From Bacteroidales bacterium (GTDB lineage: Bacteria > Bacteroidota > Bacteroidia > Bacteroidales > Paludibacteraceae), in assembly GCA_022777485.1 (NCBI GenBank), contig JALFGC010000094.1, positions 1 to 47,069 of the forward strand: 47,069 nt of DNA. Reading direction: 5' to 3'. The notes below the pieces were generated by a model. It was not told the DNA's origin and ran no database searches. It saw only the letters and a program-made list of their open reading frames with translations. Below, piece by piece: positions 14,814-22,001 of the stretch (position 1 is its first letter; every line of letters begins with the position of its first letter). A program made the position numbers and the translations under genes.

Positions 14814-14817
14814 TTTT

Positions 14818-14842
14818 TAATTATGAATTATGAGGGCGTATG
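14818..14842. repeat. Family B word that contains the next gene's start codon
   Basis: taattatgaattatgag is followed by ggcgtatg. The last 17 bases match 11755-11771 exactly, and the final ATG (14840-14842) is the start codon of the EEP-family gene. Confidence 0.8.
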
Positions 14843-15943
14843 CGTAGCAGATTAGTCGCCATATTGTCAATGCTTTCTCTCTGTTGTCTCAGCAGCGCGG
14901 TGCCAAGCCCGCAAGCACCTTCGGTACGGAGCACAAGAGCCGATAGCAGCCTTGTGGATGTGCCGTTGTTTGACCAAGAAAAAGAGATTACCTATTACAG
15001 CGCGGAGCGCGGGTTAGATATTACCGAGCGCAGCGAACAAGACGGTTGGCAGGCCATGTGGTGGAATGTGGAGAACCTGTTTCACCCCGCGGTGGACAGT
15101 CTGCACCCCGACCGCGAGTTCACCCCCGATGGCATGCGCCGCTGGACATACAGCCGCTACCGGACCAAAGTGGCGCAGATAGCCCAAGTGGTTGCCAATG
15201 CAGGCGGCTGGCAGGGGGTAGATGTCGTGGGGCTCTGCGAGGTGGAGGACAGCGTGTGCGTGGCGGATATATGCCGCGCATTAGGCAACGGCTATCGTGC
15301 GGTGCATTACGACAGTCCCGACCCTCGAGGCATTGATGTGGCGCTCCTCTATCGCTCCACCTGCACCCTGCTCTGCAGCCGACCTATCCCCGTTCGCCTG
15401 TCCGACGGGAGGCATACGCGAGACCTGCTCTACACCCGATTGGTCATGCCTCAGCGCGACACCCTCGATTTCCTGCTTTGCCATATGCCTTCCACGCGCG
15501 GAGGCTACGGCTCCGCTAAGCATGCACACGCAGAGGTGCAGGCGGTCATCCGGCAGACCATAGACTCGCTGCTGAAAGCCGACTCCACGCACCAAATCAT
15601 CCTCATGGGCGATATGAACGACGACCCGCATGAGGACCTCCTCGGCATGCACAACCTGATGTGCGACTTGAAACCTAAAACCTCCCACATAGAAGGCACC
15701 TACAAGTACCGCGGTATATGGTCATACCTCGACCAATGTTACCTGTCGGAGCGCCTACAAGAGCACACGATGGAGGTTCGCGTCTATGCCGCCGACTACC
15801 TATTGGAGGACGACGAGCGGTACTTGGGCGTCAAGCCGAAGCGCACCTACATGGGCATGCGCTACCGCGGCGGCTACTCAGACCATCTGCCTATCGTACT
15901 CACTGCAAACAAGGAGGTGCGGTCTCCTGGCCGCACAAAATAG
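14840..15943 (+). CDS. Secreted endonuclease/exonuclease/phosphatase (EEP) family protein
   Basis: A 367-residue protein with a signal peptide (about 1-20, LSMLSLCCLSSAVPS). EEP fold motifs are present: WWNVENLF (metal-ligand region, about 72-79), VVGLCEVED (Glu ligand), LLCHMPSTRGG, ILMGDMNDDP (GDxND) and GGYSDHLPIVL (SDH, near the end). This family covers secreted nucleases and phosphodiesterases; the substrate is not determined. The start codon lies in a family B repeat. The last residues (KEVRSPGRTK) and the TAG come from a family G repeat, so both gene ends are repeat-derived. It may be co-transcribed with the sigma-factor pair (26 nt gap). Confidence 0.83.
   Translation: MRSRLVAILSMLSLCCLSSAVPSPQAPSVRSTRADSSLVDVPLFDQEKEITYYSAERGLDITERSEQDGWQAMWWNVENLFHPAVDSLHPDREFTPDGMRRWTYSRYRTKVAQIAQVVANAGGWQGVDVVGLCEVEDSVCVADICRALGNGYRAVHYDSPDPRGIDVALLYRSTCTLLCSRPIPVRLSDGRHTRDLLYTRLVMPQRDTLDFLLCHMPSTRGGYGSAKHAHAEVQAVIRQTIDSLLKADSTHQIILMGDMNDDPHEDLLGMHNLMCDLKPKTSHIEGTYKYRGIWSYLDQCYLSERLQEHTMEVRVYAADYLLEDDERYLGVKPKRTYMGMRYRGGYSDHLPIVLTANKEVRSPGRTK
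15911..15935. repeat. Half copy of family G at the 3' end of the EEP gene
   Basis: ggaggtgcggtctcc (15913-15927) is identical to the left end of the 115-bp element at 8267, and ggccgcac follows. It is translated as the last residues of the EEP protein just before the stop codon at 15941-15943. Confidence 0.75.
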
Positions 15944-15975
15944 CGAGATAGAGGATTGGGGGGTGTCAACAGACC

Positions 15976-16113
15976 TTATTGCTTTGTTTCCGTCTTTGTT
16001 TGTAGTCTTTTGCATAGCAGGTATGCCAGCAAGCATACCAATAGCGGAATCATGGCATCTCCCACCGGCAGTCCTTCGGGAAGGTCCGGATTCTCGCCCG
16101 GGTTTTCATCGGT
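15976..16113 (-). pseudogene. Remnant C-terminal membrane anchor of a lost surface protein
   Basis: On the minus strand a frame open from upstream ends with TDENPGENPDLPEGLPVGD, a hydrophobic helix (AMIPLLVCLLAYLLC) and a basic tail (KRLQTKTETKQ) before TAA (15978-15976). Pro-rich linker, helix and basic tail is the usual C-terminal anchor layout of Bacteroidales envelope proteins. No full-length frame or convincing start exists upstream, where family G-like hairpins (ccgacttgtcgg) intervene. It is therefore more likely a leftover than a working gene. The remainder of the gap 15944-16385 holds only this, AT-rich DNA and the next promoter. Confidence 0.4.
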
Positions 16114-16332
16114 AATGATCGGCGGCCTCGCCCCGACAAGTCGGGATAAATCTCGGCTAACATTGCGGATACATACCCCTCGTGGCAGAAAGGATGTGTA
16201 GAATAGAACTTTGACACACCTACATTTTGCTCCTTCAAAAAAATTGACTAAATTGCACCATAACTTGCATTTGCTGATAGACTGTACAGTTTGTTATTTT
16301 TGTTTATGAAAATCTGTTTGTATGCATAATTA

Positions 16333-16364
16333 TTTGCATATATCAGAAAAAAGCAGTAATTTTG
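16333..16364 (+). promoter_or_regulatory. Promoter of the HSDR_N-phoH-udk run
   Basis: TTTG (16333-16336), 20 nt, then TAatTTTG (16357-16364). Transcription would begin near 16371. An in-frame TTG at 16362 lies in the -7 box and so cannot be the start codon; the GTG at 16386 is preferred. Confidence 0.8.
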
Positions 16365-16385
16365 TCGGCGATAAGGAATACGGTT

Positions 16386-16952
16386 GTGGAGAGACTCAAT
16401 GTAAAAGATATCAACGGCAAGCAGTGTGTGTTTTGCGCGTGGCGTCGTAGGTGGGTACGTTTGACGCCGGAAGAGTGGGTGCGTCAGCATTTCCTCCATC
16501 GTTTGGTGTCGGATTACGGCTATCCATCGGGGCGTATCGGCGTGGAGGTCTCCATTGCGTTGGGCGACGCGAAGAAACGCTGCGACGCAGTGGTGTATGA
16601 CGAGCAGTTGCGCCCGCAGGTGCTCATCGAATGCAAGGCAGAGCATGTCGCCATCACGCAACGCACGCTGGACCAAGCGATTACCTACAACCGCAAACTC
16701 AATGTGCCCTATCTGTTTCTGCACAACGGTCCGGAAACGGTGGTGGTGCGAGTGGATGAAGGATTAAGGATAAAAGATGAAAGACGAAATAGTAACGACT
16801 CTGAGGGTGTGGCTCCCGATTATATCGGGATAAACTTACTACCGCACCTCCTTGAAACCGCAGAAAAGAAGGTAATAAGTCCTTCATCCTGTGTCCTTAA
16901 TCCTTCATCCAAAGAATTTCTAACCTATATCCCCCAATGGAGTCAATTATAA
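16386..16952 (+). CDS. HSDR_N-type (PD-(D/E)xK) protein with an inserted repeat
   Basis: A 188-residue protein from a GTG start set by the promoter. The blocks LTPEEWVRQHFLHRLV, RCDAVVYD and VLIECKAEHVAITQ match the small type I restriction R N-terminal-like proteins common in Bacteroidetes, usually about 150 residues, with D and ExK as the nuclease-fold residues. From residue about 123 the sequence departs (RIKDERRNSNDSEG to VLNPSSK) and returns to the family ending only with EFLTYIPQW. The extra 50 residues or so are encoded by a 157-bp palindromic element inserted in frame. No methylase or specificity gene is nearby, so a restriction role is doubtful. It overlaps the phoH start by 16 nt. 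Confidence 0.8.
   Translation: MERLNVKDINGKQCVFCAWRRRWVRLTPEEWVRQHFLHRLVSDYGYPSGRIGVEVSIALGDAKKRCDAVVYDEQLRPQVLIECKAEHVAITQRTLDQAITYNRKLNVPYLFLHNGPETVVVRVDEGLRIKDERRNSNDSEGVAPDYIGINLLPHLLETAEKKVISPSSCVLNPSSKEFLTYIPQWSQL
16754..16910. repeat. 157-bp compound palindrome (family D with nested family G) inside a coding sequence
   Basis: Perfect 17-bp terminal inverted repeats: ggatgaaggattaagga (16754-16770) and tccttaatccttcatcc (16894-16910). The interior shares gactctga and an aggtaat-agtc block with the large D cluster at 33144-33452. Nested in its centre is a family G core (16805-16852: ctcccgattatatcgggata and accgcacctcctt). It is read through in frame in the HSDR_N gene. Confidence 0.82.
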
Positions 16953-17908
16953 CCCTCAACGATACACTAGACACTGCGACATTCTATGGTGTGAACAACC
17001 AGAATATCCTGTGTCTGAAGAACCAGCACCCGAATGTGCGGGTGGTGGCGCGCGGCTACCAAGTGAAGGTTACCGGCGCGGAGGACGCCATCGCGCGTTT
17101 TGAGCATAGTCTGCGCCGCTGCGAGCAGTTCTGCATCAAGAACAACACCTTGTCCGAGCCTATTATCCTGCAACTGCTTCATGGCGAGCAGCCGCAAGAG
17201 ACTATGCATGACCACCTCATCCTCCATGGTGTGAACGGCAAGTCGATTGTAGCCCGCAGCGTCAACCAACAACGCTTGGTGGAAGCGTATGAGGACAACG
17301 ACCTTCTCTTTGCTATCGGTCCCGCCGGTAGCGGGAAGACCTACACCGCCATTGCACTCGCGGTGCGCGCACTGAAAAACAGAGAGATAAAGAAAATCAT
17401 CCTCTCGCGCCCCGCGGTGGAAGCCGGCGAGAAACTCGGTTTTCTGCCGGGTGATATGAAAGAGAAGATAGACCCGTATCTGCAACCTCTCTACGACGCA
17501 CTGCAAGACATGATTCCGCCCGCCAAACTCAATGAGTATCTCGACCGCGGGGTGATACAGATTGCGCCTCTCGCTTTCATGCGCGGACGCACCCTTGCAG
17601 ACGCTATCGTTATCTTGGACGAGGCGCAGAACACCACCACGGCGCAACTCAAGATGTTTCTCACGCGGCTCGGCATCAACGGCAAGATGATTATCACGGG
17701 CGACCTCACGCAGATAGACCTGCCCGCTGCGCAGAAGTCAGGACTGCGCGATGCCATCGAGCGGCTGCAAGACATTCGCGGCATCGCCATCGTAGAATTT
17801 AACCAAAAGGACATCGTAAGGCACCCCCTCGTGAAACAAATCGTAGAAGCGTATACAAGCCCGGAGGGCTGTAAGAAAGTAAATGTACAAAAGCCCGGAG
17901 GGCTGTAA
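16937..17908 (+). CDS. phoH: PhoH family ATPase
   Basis: A 323-residue cytoplasmic ATPase of the PhoH/YbeZ family, linked to RNA metabolism and ribosome-associated functions. An N-terminal KH-like segment (about 1-105) precedes the ATPase core with Walker A GPAGSGKT (about 130-137), the conserved block LSRPAVEAGEKLGFLPGD, Walker B VILDEAQN and TGDLTQIDLP. The natural end is expected near VKQIVEAYT. The last 16 residues (SPEGCKKVNVQKPGGL) and the TAA are encoded by family E hairpin repeats, so the C-terminus is extended by repeat DNA. It overlaps the preceding gene by 16 nt. Confidence 0.92.
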   Translation: MESIITLNDTLDTATFYGVNNQNILCLKNQHPNVRVVARGYQVKVTGAEDAIARFEHSLRRCEQFCIKNNTLSEPIILQLLHGEQPQETMHDHLILHGVNGKSIVARSVNQQRLVEAYEDNDLLFAIGPAGSGKTYTAIALAVRALKNREIKKIILSRPAVEAGEKLGFLPGDMKEKIDPYLQPLYDALQDMIPPAKLNEYLDRGVIQIAPLAFMRGRTLADAIVILDEAQNTTTAQLKMFLTRLGINGKMIITGDLTQIDLPAAQKSGLRDAIERLQDIRGIAIVEFNQKDIVRHPLVKQIVEAYTSPEGCKKVNVQKPGGL

Positions 17909-18200
17909 GAAACAAGCCCTGCGGGGCTGTGAAAAAACTTCGTGTAAAAAAGCCCTGAGGGCTGTAAGAAAGTAAATGTAGGTAAGCCTCTTCGAGGCTG
18001 TACACGGAGCGAAAGAGGGGACCCACCCCGGCCCTCCCTACAAAGGGAGGGGGAAACTTACACGGAGCGAAGCGAAGTTAATACACGAAGTTTCTTACAC
18101 GAAGTTACCTACACGAAGCAAAGCGGAGTTTAATACACGAAGTTAGATACACGGAGCGAAGCGGAGTTGAAAACACGAAGTTACTAACACGAAGTTACAA
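17856..18200. repeat. Family E cluster: small hairpins then acacgaagtt words (phoH to udk)
   Basis: Five hairpins of the form agcc...ggct, flanked by gtaagaaa or gtac, occur at 17858, 17892, 17915, 17951 and 17985. After a family F element (18021-18053) the words acacgaagtt and cggagcgaagcggagtt follow, the reverse complement of the aacttcgtgta seen on the left. The first two hairpins encode the end of PhoH. The whole space up to 4 nt before the udk ATG is repeat. Confidence 0.88.
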
Positions 18201-18204
18201 TATT

Positions 18205-18819
18205 ATGTTCATCATCGGTATTGCGGGCGGCACCGGCTCGGGTAAAACAACGGTGGTAAAGAAACTCATTGAACGCTTGCCCAAAGGCGAAGTAGTGGTT
18301 ATTCCGCAGGATTCTTATTATAAGGACTCCAGCCATGTGCCCGTGGAAGAACGGCAGAACATCAACTTCGACCACCCCGATGCCTTCGACTGGCACCTGC
18401 TCGCCAAGCAGATAGCCCAACTCAAAGACGGCGAGGCGATAGAGCAACCTATCTACGACTACCTGACCTGCACCCGCCAGCCGGAGACCATCCATATTGA
18501 ACCACGCGAGATTATCGTTATTGAGGGTATCATGGCGCTGAGCGACAAGAAACTGCGCCAGCAGATGGACTTGAAAATCTTTGTGGATGCCGATGCCGAC
18601 GACCGCCTTATACGCGTTGTGCAACGCGACATCGTGGAGCGCGGACGCACCGTCGCCGCTGTGATGGAGCGTTACGAGCGCGTGCTCAAACCTATGCACG
18701 AGCAGTTCATCGAGCCCTGCAAACGCTACGCCGATGTGATTATCCCACAAGGCGGACACAACAACGCCGCTATCAACATGCTCGTTAAGTTTATCAAACA
18801 GCAACTCACGGACAAGTAG
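18205..18819 (+). CDS. udk: Uridine kinase
   Basis: A 204-residue cytoplasmic enzyme that phosphorylates uridine and cytidine to UMP and CMP in pyrimidine salvage. The P-loop is GGTGSGKTT (about 8-16), followed by VIPQDSYYKD, NFDHPDAFDW (substrate-binding region), IEGIMAL (Walker B-like) and the lid RLIRVVQRDIVERGR. Length and motifs are standard for Udk. It is transcribed in line with phoH and the chromate transporters but separated from each by 200-350 bp of family E repeats. Confidence 0.95.
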   Translation: MFIIGIAGGTGSGKTTVVKKLIERLPKGEVVVIPQDSYYKDSSHVPVEERQNINFDHPDAFDWHLLAKQIAQLKDGEAIEQPIYDYLTCTRQPETIHIEPREIIVIEGIMALSDKKLRQQMDLKIFVDADADDRLIRVVQRDIVERGRTVAAVMERYERVLKPMHEQFIEPCKRYADVIIPQGGHNNAAINMLVKFIKQQLTDK

Positions 18820-18824
18820 GCAAC

Positions 18825-19030
18825 TTCGTGTAAGAAAGCCCTTCGGGCTGTACAAAACTTCGTGTAAGAAAGCGCTACGCGCTGTACAAAAGCCCCTATG
18901 GGGCTGTACACGGAGCGAAGCGGAGTTTATTACACGAAGTTACCTACACGAAGCGAAGCGGAGTTCTTTACACGAAGTTCCTTACACGCAGTTTATTACA
19001 CGAAGCGAAGCGAAGTTAATCCACGAAGTT
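18825..19030. repeat. Family E cluster between udk and the first chromate transporter
   Basis: The left half has aacttcgtgtaagaaa words and hairpins agccc-ttc-gggct (18837), agcgc-tac-gcgct (18871) and agcccc-tat-ggggct (18891). The right half has acacgaagtt and cgaagcggagtt words. It begins about 10 nt after the udk stop and ends 4 nt before the next ORF. Confidence 0.88.
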
Positions 19031-19034
19031 CCCT

Positions 19035-19574
19035 ATGTTTTTCCAACTATTCTATGTCTTTTTGAAGATTGGCACCTTCACCTTAGGTGGGGGATATGCC
19101 ATGATACCGCTTATCCAACGGGAGATAGTGGAGCGTAAGCATTGGATAGACGAGGAAGAGTTCCTGAATATGATTGCGCTCGCACAAGCAGCACCCGGGA
19201 TTATCGCGGTCAACTCCGCTATCTTCATCGGCTGGCGTTGCGGCGGATGGAGGGGGGTGTCGGGAGCCGTCTTAGGGGCGGTTATCCCTTCTTTCTTGAT
19301 TATCTTGGCTATCGCAATGGTGTTTCAAGACTACAAAGACCAGCCTGCTGTGGAAGCCGTGTTCAAAGGGGTGCGCCCTGCCGTGGTGGCGCTTATTGCC
19401 GCGCCACTATTGAAGATGGCGCGCACGGCGAAGATTAGTTGGCTTACTGCGCTCATCCCTATCGCTGCTGCACTCCTTATCTGGCTTGCCGGTCTCAGCC
19501 CCGTATGGGTTATCTTCATCACCATTGTGGCAACGATAGGATATACTTATTTGAAAGCCTCTTCGAGGCTGTGA
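19035..19574 (+). CDS. Chromate transporter, single-domain (CHR family), first of a pair
   Basis: A 179-residue inner-membrane protein of about half the length of classical ChrA. The CHR motif is near the N-terminus (FLKIGTFTLGGGYAMIPLIQ), followed by LNMIALAQAAPGIIAVNSAIFIG and several hydrophobic helices. Short CHR proteins usually work as two different subunits, and the second lies 195 nt downstream. The family exports chromate or related anions, but the physiological substrate in gut anaerobes is uncertain. The last residues (KASSRL) and TGA are encoded by a family E hairpin. The natural end is probably near TIGYTYL. Confidence 0.88.
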   Translation: MFFQLFYVFLKIGTFTLGGGYAMIPLIQREIVERKHWIDEEEFLNMIALAQAAPGIIAVNSAIFIGWRCGGWRGVSGAVLGAVIPSFLIILAIAMVFQDYKDQPAVEAVFKGVRPAVVALIAAPLLKMARTAKISWLTALIPIAAALLIWLAGLSPVWVIFITIVATIGYTYLKASSRL

Positions 19575-19768
19575 AAAACTTCGTGTAAAAAAGCCCCCTG
19601 CGGGGCTGTAAGAAAGTAAATGTAGGAAAACCCCTATGGGGCTGTACACGAAGCGAAGTTAAATACACGAAGTTTATTACACGAAGCGAAGCGGAGTTAA
19701 ATACACGAAGTTACCTACACGGAGCGAAGCGGAGTTAAATACACGAAGTTTGTTACACGAAGTTTTAT
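19556..19768. repeat. Family E cluster between the two chromate transporter genes
   Basis: Hairpins agcctc-ttc-gaggct (19556, supplying the stop of the first gene), agcccc-ctgc-ggggct (19592) and acccctatggggct (19629) are followed by acacgaagtt words up to 1 nt before the second gene. Confidence 0.88.
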
Positions 19769-19769
19769 C

Positions 19770-20354
19770 ATGCTCTATCTTCAACTCTTTCTCAGTTTTT
19801 TCAAAATCGGGCTCTTTGGGTTCGGTGGCGGATTAGCTATCTTGTCGCTTATCCAGCACGAGGTGGAGACGCATGCGTGGATGTCGCAGCAGGAGTTTAT
19901 GGATATCGTGGCCATCAGTCAGGTAACGCCCGGACCTATCGGTATCAACTGCGCGACTTATGTGGGCTATACGGCTACGGGAAGCGTCTGGGGCAGCCTG
20001 CTCGCTACCTTCGCCATCATCCTCCCGAGCCTAATCATCATGCTCTCCATCTGCCGACTCTATTTCTTCCTCAGCACACGCTTTCGCACCAACCCCTATT
20101 TTCAGAACACGCTCCGTATGCTCCGCTTTGCGGTTATCGGACTGATTGCCGCCGCAGCCCTGCTCCTCATCACCCCCGACTCGTTCATCGATTGGAAGAG
20201 TTGGCTTTTCTTCGCGGGGGTCTTCCTACTTACTATCCTGCCGGAGTTGACCAAAAGTATCAAGAGAGAGAGCGTCAAGAAACTCATCTCCACTCTCTCC
20301 CATCCTATCCTGCTCATTGTCTTGGCAGGTATCGTCGGATATTTTGTCTATTGA
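19770..20354 (+). CDS. Chromate transporter, single-domain (CHR family), second of a pair
   Basis: A 194-residue inner-membrane protein with the CHR motif FFKIGLFGFGGGLAILSLIQ at the N-terminus, then VAISQVTPGPIGINCATYVG, and hydrophobic helices to the end (ILLIVLAGIVGYFVY). It is the partner of the preceding gene. The two proteins share the N-terminal motif but diverge after it, as expected for a heterodimeric antiporter of opposite topology. The TGA stop begins a family I repeat. Confidence 0.88.
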   Translation: MLYLQLFLSFFKIGLFGFGGGLAILSLIQHEVETHAWMSQQEFMDIVAISQVTPGPIGINCATYVGYTATGSVWGSLLATFAIILPSLIIMLSICRLYFFLSTRFRTNPYFQNTLRMLRFAVIGLIAAAALLLITPDSFIDWKSWLFFAGVFLLTILPELTKSIKRESVKKLISTLSHPILLIVLAGIVGYFVY

Positions 20355-20420
20355 AAGACCGTTTCACTGTCCGACCGCTTCGCTGAAAGACAGCCGAAGG
20401 CGGTCTCTGCGTCAGAGACC
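20351..20420. repeat. Family I repeat and hairpin between convergent genes
   Basis: agaccgtttcactgtccga is shared exactly with the cluster at 46815-46905. The perfect hairpin ggtctctg-cgt-cagagacc (20403-20420) contains the sulfatase stop codon (20414-20412) and could terminate transcription from either side. Confidence 0.78.
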
Positions 20421-22001
20421 AATCATCTGCTCTATGTCGAGCGTTACCCATGGGTCGTCTGCTTCTCGGAGCAGGCGGCGTAGTTCTCTCAGCAACTCGC
20501 TCACTACCTCGGGACGGGAAGAGAGCGGCAGGTTGTTCGTCTGGTAGGGGTCTTCACAATTGTCGAAGAAGAGCGTCTCCACCACCTTATATTTCCTGTT
20601 GATGGTGAACGAAAGGGTGTATCGCTCGGTTACCACGCCACGGCAGCGCGGGAAATAGGTCCGCACGGTGCCGTCGGCATCCTTCTCTCCGTCCACATTC
20701 TGCAGGTATAGCACTGCCTGCGGCTGTTTATCCGATGATTTCGAAGTCAGTTGCGGTGTCCAGTTGTAGCCCGGGAGCGAGTCGGGAAGCATGCTGCCCA
20801 AGCCTGCCATGCTGACCACCGTCGGCATGATGTCTATCGCCGACAATAGCCCGTCCTGCACGCTATGCGCCACCTTCGCAGGATAGCGCACCATGAAGGG
20901 GATGTTCATCGACTCCGTATAGACCGTGTTCTTCGGGTCGCGCACATGGCTGCACATGGTCTCGCCATGGTCGGAAGAAAAGACCACTATCGTGTTTTCC
21001 GACAGCCCCAACTCATCCAATGCGTCCAATATGCGTCCGAACTCGCGGTCAACACCCGTTACATTGGCAAAGTAATACGGTGCGCACGCCTCCTTGTCTT
21101 TCAGGTCGGGGTTGATATTCTTGCGCACCAGCAGCGAGTCGCGCGGCAGGTCTTTATAGAGGTTGTAGTCCTCCTCCATACAGTCGTCGAGGCTCTTGTA
21201 GGGGCTGTGGGGCGGGTTCATACCCACCATCATGAAGAACGGTGCCGCCGTGCCCGACTGCGCGTAGGCTTGCAGATATTCTATCGCCTTATCCGCCTCA
21301 TGCTTGGGCGAGTACTCGCGGGGCTGATGGTAGTTGCCGTTGGTGTCCCAGTAGTGCGGGTTCTTGTGCTCGTCGAAGGTGCCGTAACTATACCAGTAGT
21401 CGAAGCCGTGTCGCCGCTCGGCGGGCGTATAGGCATCCCAGCAGGGCTTGTCGTCGTTGACATAGGTGCCCGGGCGCTGCGGGTTGTTCTTCGTGGGGAA
21501 GTGGGCATGCAGTTTGCCGATATAGGCACACCGGTAGCCCGCTTGGTGGAAGATATCGCTCAGGCAGGTGAGGTCATCGCGCAGGTCGGAGATAGGTCGC
21601 GTGGCGTTACAGTTGAGCGACACGCCGCTCTTGTTCGGATAGAGACCCGTGAGCAACATCCCTCGGTGGGCACTCGATACGGGGCAGTTGCTTAGCGCTT
21701 GGCTGAACACCGCCGCCTCATCGGCAAACGCATTCAGGCGCGGGGTATGCACGGGGTCGCCCTGCCAGCGCACATGGGAGCGGTAGAGACTATCGCGCCA
21801 GAAGCCCATGGCACTGTTGCGGAACTGGTCGGGGAACACATACAGCACATTGGGGCGCTGCGGGGGAAGCGTTGTGGGGGCTGCGTTGGGAGAGGAACCC
21901 TCTTGCGTCTGACTATGCAAGAACGAAGAGAAAGGCAACGCCAGCGAGAGGAGCAGCGACTTCCTGCCGATTAGTTGATAGTGATGGTGTAACCTTGGCA
22001 T
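20412..22001 (-). CDS. Sulfatase, Ser-type (S1 family)
   Basis: A 529-residue exported arylsulfatase-fold protein. A signal-like hydrophobic segment (LLLSLALPFSSF) follows a short basic N-terminus. The active-site block is SSAHRGMLLTG, giving S109-x-A-x-R113, a Ser-type variant whose Ser would need conversion to formylglycine by an anaerobic maturase. Other landmarks are PNVLYVFPDQ (metal site, with DQ in place of the common DD), GKLHAHFP and VVFSSDHGE. The start overlaps the upstream heparinase gene by 31 nt, so the two are translationally coupled. Together they indicate removal of sulfate from a uronic-acid glycan such as a glycosaminoglycan; the exact linkage is not known. No SusC/D pair is adjacent. 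Confidence 0.87.
   Translation of the reverse strand: MPRLHHHYQLIGRKSLLLSLALPFSSFLHSQTQEGSSPNAAPTTLPPQRPNVLYVFPDQFRNSAMGFWRDSLYRSHVRWQGDPVHTPRLNAFADEAAVFSQALSNCPVSSAHRGMLLTGLYPNKSGVSLNCNATRPISDLRDDLTCLSDIFHQAGYRCAYIGKLHAHFPTKNNPQRPGTYVNDDKPCWDAYTPAERRHGFDYWYSYGTFDEHKNPHYWDTNGNYHQPREYSPKHEADKAIEYLQAYAQSGTAAPFFMMVGMNPPHSPYKSLDDCMEEDYNLYKDLPRDSLLVRKNINPDLKDKEACAPYYFANVTGVDREFGRILDALDELGLSENTIVVFSSDHGETMCSHVRDPKNTVYTESMNIPFMVRYPAKVAHSVQDGLLSAIDIMPTVVSMAGLGSMLPDSLPGYNWTPQLTSKSSDKQPQAVLYLQNVDGEKDADGTVRTYFPRCRGVVTERYTLSFTINRKYKVVETLFFDNCEDPYQTNNLPLSSRPEVVSELLRELRRLLREADDPWVTLDIEQMIGL

Noticed and set aside
16362..16385. TTG start of the HSDR_N gene
   Set aside because: The TTG is part of the -7 box TAatTTTG, so it would not be transcribed.
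17856..18200. Possible CRISPR array between phoH and udk
   Set aside because: The repeated words are degenerate, unequally spaced and arranged as inverted halves; there are no unique spacers of constant length and no cas genes.
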